From: Streptomyces sp. NBRC 110035 | Lineage (GTDB): Bacteria > Actinomycetota > Actinomycetes > Streptomycetales > Streptomycetaceae | DNA length: 64,000 bases | NCBI RefSeq assembly: GCF_000829695.1 | Contig: NZ_BBNN01000040.1 | Location: 1-64,000 of the forward strand | Direction of reading: 5' to 3' | Part shown: positions 60,450 through 64,000 of the stretch, one piece after another | How positions within the stretch are numbered: the stretch's first letter is position 1 | Layout: every line of letters starts with the position of its first letter | The notes under the pieces: model-generated | The model's database searches: none | What the model saw: the letters and a program-made list of their open reading frames with translations, nothing else | What the model was told of the DNA's origin: nothing | Position numbers and translations under genes: made by a program

Positions 60450-61231
60450 CTGAGCAGGCATCCGGCGCCGACCTCGCCCGGCAGGCCCTCGCCGCCGCCC
60501 GCGCCACCGCCAAGACCGCCCCCGCCCCGGGCCCCAGGAAGACCCGCCGCACCCGGCCGGCCCGCGGAGAAGGACGTGACCCCCAAGGCCTCGGCGCCAT
60601 CCTCGGACGCCTCACCGCCGAACAAGGCTGGGACACCGGACTCGACGGCGGCAACCTCATCGACCAGTGGCCCACCATCGCCCCCACCGAACTCGCCACC
60701 ACCGTGCAGCCCGTCGCCTACGACCCCGACCGCGGCATCCTCGAACTCCGACCGTCGTCCCCCGCCTACGCCACCCAGGTCCGCCTGTTCCAGCACCAGC
60801 TCGCCAAACACCTCAACACCGCGCTGGGCCGGCCCGCCGTCCGCACCATCCGCGTCCTCGCTCCCGGCCACGCCACGGCGGCCGCCGACACCGGCCCGGA
60901 GCCCGAGCCGGCCAAGCCCACGGACACCCCGGTGAAGACGAGGGAGACCGCGCACCCCGGGTACCGGGCTGCCCTCGAAGCCGCCCTCACCCACCGGCCC
61001 GAACGCCAGCACACCAACCCCTACGTCGGCGAAGCAGCCGCCCGCCAGGAAGCCGCCATGCGCGCCCACCGGCAAGCCGAAGACGAACACCGCGACGCCG
61101 TGTGGGAACTGGACCGGCTCACCGTCCCGGAGGTCGACCGCAGCGAAGCCGCCCGCCGCGCCGCCCTCGCCTACAAACGGCAGGCCCCCGCCGACGGCGG
61201 CACGCCCCGCCGACTGTTCGGCGCAGCCTGA
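60446..61231 (+). CDS. DciA-like (DUF721) helicase-loader protein
   Basis: 261 residues from GTG. After a basic linker, residues 47-140 carry the DUF721 signature: LGAILGRLTAEQGWDTGLDG, LIDQWPTIAPTELA, a YDPDRGILELRPSSPAYATQ strand pair and LNTALGRPAVRTIRVL. Chromosomal DciA helps load or operate the replicative helicase in bacteria without DnaC. A plasmid copy next to a replication initiator suggests that the element recruits the host DnaB by itself. The C-terminal 110 residues are a Pro-rich and helical extension. Confidence 0.8.
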   Translation: MTEQASGADLARQALAAARATAKTAPAPGPRKTRRTRPARGEGRDPQGLGAILGRLTAEQGWDTGLDGGNLIDQWPTIAPTELATTVQPVAYDPDRGILELRPSSPAYATQVRLFQHQLAKHLNTALGRPAVRTIRVLAPGHATAAADTGPEPEPAKPTDTPVKTRETAHPGYRAALEAALTHRPERQHTNPYVGEAAARQEAAMRAHRQAEDEHRDAVWELDRLTVPEVDRSEAARRAALAYKRQAPADGGTPRRLFGAA

Positions 61232-61304
61232 CCGGCAGGGGCAACGCGGCGGCGGTTCCTGCGGCACCGTGTACGCGATCAGCACTGCACGAACGGAGCC
61301 GCCC

Positions 61305-61463
61305 ATGGTCCTCACCCGCACCCCCGCCTGGCACACCCGCGAAGCTGCGGACGAACGGGCATGGCTCGACCACTGGGCCCAACTCCACCTCGCCCCCCTC
61401 CTCGAGCCCCAGCCCGTCCCGGCCGCCGCGCCGGCCCTCACCCTCGCCGGGAGCCCTCGATGA
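61305..61463 (+). CDS. small protein, 52 aa
   Basis: ATG behind CGGAG; begins MVLTRTPAWHTREAADERAW. Short helical protein with a Pro/Ala tail. Coupled by overlap to the next gene. Unknown. Confidence 0.5.
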   Translation: MVLTRTPAWHTREAADERAWLDHWAQLHLAPLLEPQPVPAAAPALTLAGSPR

Positions 61464-61714
61464 CCACCATCGTCTACCCACGCCAAAACCCCCGCCCCCG
61501 AGCCGCCATCTCCAGCACAGCCCTGGACGCACCGGAGGCCGCCCGGGAAGTCGCCCGCACGCTCCGCCGACCCATCGCCGACTTGGGGCTCCCCGCCTGG
61601 CCGCGGCCCCGGCTCGTCCACGACCACGCCGCACTGTTCCGTGAGCCGACGTACGCCGACGGCCAGCCCTACGCGACCGACGACGACGAGGACGACCAAC
61701 CGGCGGCGCCCTGA
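61460..61714 (+). CDS. small protein, 84 aa
   Basis: ATG overlaps the previous stop. The chain (MTTIVYPRQNPRPRAAISS) has a helical middle (APEAAREVARTLRRPIADLG) and an acidic C-terminus. It is the last gene before the parS-like sites. Unknown. Confidence 0.55.
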   Translation: MTTIVYPRQNPRPRAAISSTALDAPEAAREVARTLRRPIADLGLPAWPRPRLVHDHAALFREPTYADGQPYATDDDEDDQPAAP

Positions 61715-61725
61715 CCGCCCACCGA

Positions 61726-61803
61726 CGTATACCGCGGTATACGCGCCCACCTGGTTGGCAAACCTCCTCTGCGGTCCCCGAGGCGTATACCGCGGTATAC
61801 GCC
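61726..61803. repeat. two parS-like palindromes upstream of parA
   Basis: CGTATACCGCGGTATACG occurs at 61726-61743 and 61784-61801, the second flanked by further matching bases to a 22-bp perfect palindrome. A third copy is inside parB at 63318-63339. Their AT-rich halves stand out from the surroundings. Location before parA and in parB makes them the probable ParB-binding centromere. Confidence 0.75.
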
Positions 61804-61915
61804 CGCCACGGTGAACCCACCGCCCAATCCCAGACCCCACCCCGCCCATCTGAGAAGCTATGCCCCGTCCGAGTACCGAGAGCCCTTCTCGGGAAGCACA
61901 CGGAAACGGAGCACC

Positions 61916-62578
61916 ATGCCCTCCTCAGTCCTCGTCGTGTCCACCGACCCCCAAGGGTCAACCATCTGGTGGGCCGACCGCGTCGGCGACAACCTCCCCT
62001 TCGACTTCGCCGCCGCCCACGAAGACCCCGACAGCCTCGCCGCCCTGAAGGGCTTGGGCGCGCAGATCCACGTCATCGCCAACCAGAAGGGCGGCGTCGG
62101 TAAAACCACCACCGCCGTCAACCTCGCCGCCGTCACCCACGACGTCCTCGGCAACAGCGACGACCGGCAGCACATCTTCATCGACACCCCCGGCAGCCTC
62201 GAGAACGAACACATCCTCGCCGCCGCCCTCGACGTCGCCGACGACGTCCTCGTGCCCATGCCGCCCGAGCCGCTCGCCTTCGACCCGACCGCCCGCACCA
62301 TCGAACGCGTCATCGTCCCCCGCGGTCTCCCGTACACGGTCGTCATCAATGCCTGGGACCCGCGCGACGGCAAGGCGGACCTCGAGGACACCGTCGCCTA
62401 CATCGACGCCATGGGCTGGCCCCGCGCGAAGACCGTCATCCGCCGCTACAAAATCCACACCCGTGCCGCGTCCGAAGGCAAGGTCGTCACCCAGTACGCC
62501 GACAACGGCACCACCCTGCGGGCCCGCGAGGACTACTTCCGCCTGGCCCTGGAGCGCGGCTACGGAGGACGCCGCTGA
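61916..62578 (+). CDS. parA: ParA-family ATPase with segment order swapped
   Basis: 220 residues from MPSSVLVVSTDPQG; CGGAG lies upstream. All parts of a ParA are present but not in the usual order. Normally the deviant Walker A (ANQKGGVGKTTT) is N-terminal and the DTDPQG strand follows. Here VSTDPQGSTIWWADRV through LAALKGLGA (residues 8 to about 50) comes first and the P-loop NQKGGVGKTT is at 56-65, running into Walker B HIFIDTPGS at 86-94. From there to the end the sequence is normal (VPMPPEPLAFDPTARTIERV, RRYKIHTRAA). No other P-loop lies upstream. Expected role is plasmid partition with ParB. Confidence 0.85.
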   Translation: MPSSVLVVSTDPQGSTIWWADRVGDNLPFDFAAAHEDPDSLAALKGLGAQIHVIANQKGGVGKTTTAVNLAAVTHDVLGNSDDRQHIFIDTPGSLENEHILAAALDVADDVLVPMPPEPLAFDPTARTIERVIVPRGLPYTVVINAWDPRDGKADLEDTVAYIDAMGWPRAKTVIRRYKIHTRAASEGKVVTQYADNGTTLRAREDYFRLALERGYGGRR

Positions 62579-63726
62579 TGGCCGGCAAGCGCGTCTCCCT
62601 CGCCTCCCTCGCCGAAGCCAAAGTCGAAGCCGTTCCCGGGGCCAGCCGGCCCGACCTCATCCACGTCCCCCCGAACACGGTCGCCCCCACCCCCCTCAAC
62701 CCGCGGCGCGCCTTCGACGAAACCGAACTGATAGAGCTCGGGGAAGACATGCGGGCCGGGCAGCTCCAGCCGTGCGTCGCCGTCAACAAGGCCGCCTACC
62801 TGAAGCTGTACCCGGAGCACGCCGACCGACTGCCCGACGGCTGCCGGTACATCATGGCCGCCGGGGAACGCAGGTGGCGGGCCGCCGCCAAGGTCGGCCT
62901 GGACAGCCTCGATGTGATGCTGCGGCACGACCTCACCGAATCCCGGGTCCGGTTCCTCGCCGCGGTGCTCTCGGAGAACGTGCAGCGAGCCAACTTCAAC
63001 CCCATCGAGGAAGCCGACGGGCTGCGCGCCATGCTCGACCTCCACGACGGGAACCAGGCGGCCGCCGCCAGGGCGATGGGCAAGTCGAAGGCGTGGTTCA
63101 ACCAGCGGATCGGCCTGCTGCGCCTGTCCGATCAGATGGTGGAGCTCGTCTTCGCGGGGAAGCTCACCGCGTTCAGGGACATGCGCCGGTACGCGGCCCT
63201 ACCCCCCGGCGAGCAGTACACCGCGTGGAAGTCGGACCAGGAGCAGCCCCGCCCGCCGAAGCCGCCCCAGCCCGAACCGCCCGCGGCTGCTCCTGCCCGT
63301 GATGCCGGGCAGCCGGAGGCGTATACCGCGGTATACGCCGGGCCCGCAGAACCCGCGCCTGCCCCGGACGTCCCGGCGGTGTCCGGTTCGTCCTCGGGCC
63401 TCCGGAAGGAGCTGTCGCCGGAGCCGGCCACCGCACCGGTGGAACCGCCGGCAGGCGGACTTGAGCGCGCCGAACCGGCGCCTGGTGCTCCTGAGGCGCT
63501 GCGGCCCGAGCCTGAGCTGATCCCCGACCCGCGGCCCGAGCCATCGGCGGAGGGCAGGCGGTTCCCCTACGACAGTCCAGGGGAGGCAGTCATGCTGCTG
63601 GCGCATCGGATGGGCGACGACGCGTTCTTCGAAACGGTGCGGCTCCTTGTCATGAAGGCCGCCGACCGTAATGGGGGCCGTCTGCACGGCATCCTGCGTG
63701 ACACGGTGAAGGAACGCTCTTTGTAG
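62578..63726 (+). CDS. parB: ParB-family centromere-binding protein
   Basis: 382 residues; TGATG overlap with parA. The CTP-binding N-terminal domain has NPRRAF, ELIELGEDMRAGQLQPC and the GERRWRAA box (about 95-102); ENVQRANFNPIEEA follows, then the helix-turn-helix (NQAAAARAMGKSKAWFNQRI, about 162-181). A long Pro/Ala-rich linker coded partly by a parS-like palindrome precedes a short C-terminal dimerisation-like part (VMLLAHRMGDDAFFETVRLL). Confidence 0.9.
   Translation: MAGKRVSLASLAEAKVEAVPGASRPDLIHVPPNTVAPTPLNPRRAFDETELIELGEDMRAGQLQPCVAVNKAAYLKLYPEHADRLPDGCRYIMAAGERRWRAAAKVGLDSLDVMLRHDLTESRVRFLAAVLSENVQRANFNPIEEADGLRAMLDLHDGNQAAAARAMGKSKAWFNQRIGLLRLSDQMVELVFAGKLTAFRDMRRYAALPPGEQYTAWKSDQEQPRPPKPPQPEPPAAAPARDAGQPEAYTAVYAGPAEPAPAPDVPAVSGSSSGLRKELSPEPATAPVEPPAGGLERAEPAPGAPEALRPEPELIPDPRPEPSAEGRRFPYDSPGEAVMLLAHRMGDDAFFETVRLLVMKAADRNGGRLHGILRDTVKERSL
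63318..63339. repeat. third parS-like palindrome, inside parB
   Basis: The 22-bp palindrome with core CGTATACCGCGGTATACG is the same as at 61782-61803. It codes for EAYTAVYA in the ParB linker, so the protein tolerates the site here. Confidence 0.75.
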
Positions 63727-63743
63727 AGCACCTGCTCCGGTAT

Positions 63744-63772
63744 TCGGCCCTCACCATGATGGTGGGGGCCGA
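63744..63772 (+). terminator. terminator of the par operon
   Basis: TCGGCCCTCACC (63744-63755) pairs with GGTGGGGGCCGA (63761-63772) with one G-U pair around a five-base loop, 18 bases after the parB stop. Beyond it, up to 64000, no gene is apparent. Confidence 0.65.
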
Positions 63773-64000
63773 CGTCGTCTTCCGGTCAACTTCCATCCCA
63801 TACAGCCCAGTTGCCGGGGTTTCTGCATCACCCGCTCGAGTGACACCAGCCCGCGACTCTTTCCTCGCGCACCAGTTCGTGGATTGGGTGGAGACTGCTG
63901 CCAAGTCTGGGGCTGCCGGCGGCAGGCCGGGAACGGCGGAGGTGGATCGCAGCCCACCCGCCGGATCCCGGCCCCCACACCTGGCACCTCTCCTGGCCGC

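Noticed and set aside
1..64000. Search for relaxase, restriction endonuclease, toxin-antitoxin and CRISPR-Cas genes
   Set aside because: None recognised; both methyltransferases appear to be orphans and conjugation appears to be of the relaxase-free TraB type.

Overview
The window looks like a Streptomyces element: GC content is very high, third codon positions are GC-rich, GTG starts are common, ATGA/GTGA/TGATG gene overlaps are frequent, and Actinobacteria-typical families are present (WhiB, GntR/UTRA, DUF6197, DUF6221, ThyX, FtsK/TraB-type conjugation protein). It holds an apparently complete siphovirus morphogenesis and lysis block, an actinomycete double-stranded-DNA conjugation block, and a plasmid maintenance block (replication-type proteins, DciA-like loader, ParA/ParB with centromere-like palindromes). 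No chromosomal housekeeping genes or rRNA/tRNA genes were recognised. The best reading is a conjugative phage-plasmid of Streptomyces or a large part of one; an integrated copy cannot be excluded.

Layout. (1) 1-7.2 kb, mostly minus strand: small DNA-binding and cysteine-rich proteins, a lipoprotein, an N6-adenine/N4-cytosine-type DNA methyltransferase, a shortened DnaB-like protein and a winged-helix replication-like protein carrying iteron-like repeats. (2) 7.3-8.3 kb: a GntR/UTRA repressor and a divergent promoter with paired GGGCTAGCC operators. (3) 8.35-17.4 kb, plus strand: conjugation operon, from small proteins through an SpdB-like membrane protein whose 3' half holds 24 TGAGC/GCTCA motifs, to an FtsK/TraB-type DNA translocase, ending in three large hairpins. 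(4) 17.7-43.8 kb, plus strand: phage late genes in canonical order: small and large terminase, portal, scaffold, decoration, major capsid, MuF-like and head-tail proteins, major tail protein, frameshifted tail chaperones, tape measure, distal tail and tail hub, fibres, amidase endolysin, holin-like membrane proteins, and a collagen/GDSL fibre. (5) 43.9-52 kb, mixed strands: ThyX, dCTP deaminase, zinc-binding small proteins, two tyrosine-recombinase family proteins, endonuclease VII, a WYL-like protein and an inverted-repeat element. (6) 52.2-58.6 kb, plus strand: Sak4-like ATPase, C5-cytosine methyltransferase, small membrane proteins, a WhiB protein fused to a helix-turn-helix tail, DUF6221. 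(7) 58.8-63.7 kb, plus strand: replication-type winged-helix protein with internal DnaA boxes, DciA-like protein, parS-like palindromes, ParA, ParB.

How the parts may work together (inference). ParA/ParB and the replication proteins would keep the element as a plasmid. The GntR repressor would hold the conjugation operon silent. The translocase, with the TGAGC cluster as a candidate recognition locus, would move duplex DNA between mycelia. The morphogenesis block would allow spread as a virion. Two minus-strand promoters 50 kb apart share a nearly identical -35/spacer/-10 sequence, which suggests one regulator coordinates distant modules.

The most unusual single observation is the ParA protein at 61916-62578. 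Its deviant Walker A segment lies after, not before, the VSTDPQG segment, so two adjacent blocks of the family are swapped. Other items worth attention are the TGAGC cluster inside the spdB-like gene, the 15-bp inverted repeats bracketing a 137-bp G-rich element upstream of a recombinase gene, and candidate origins inside two replication-type genes.
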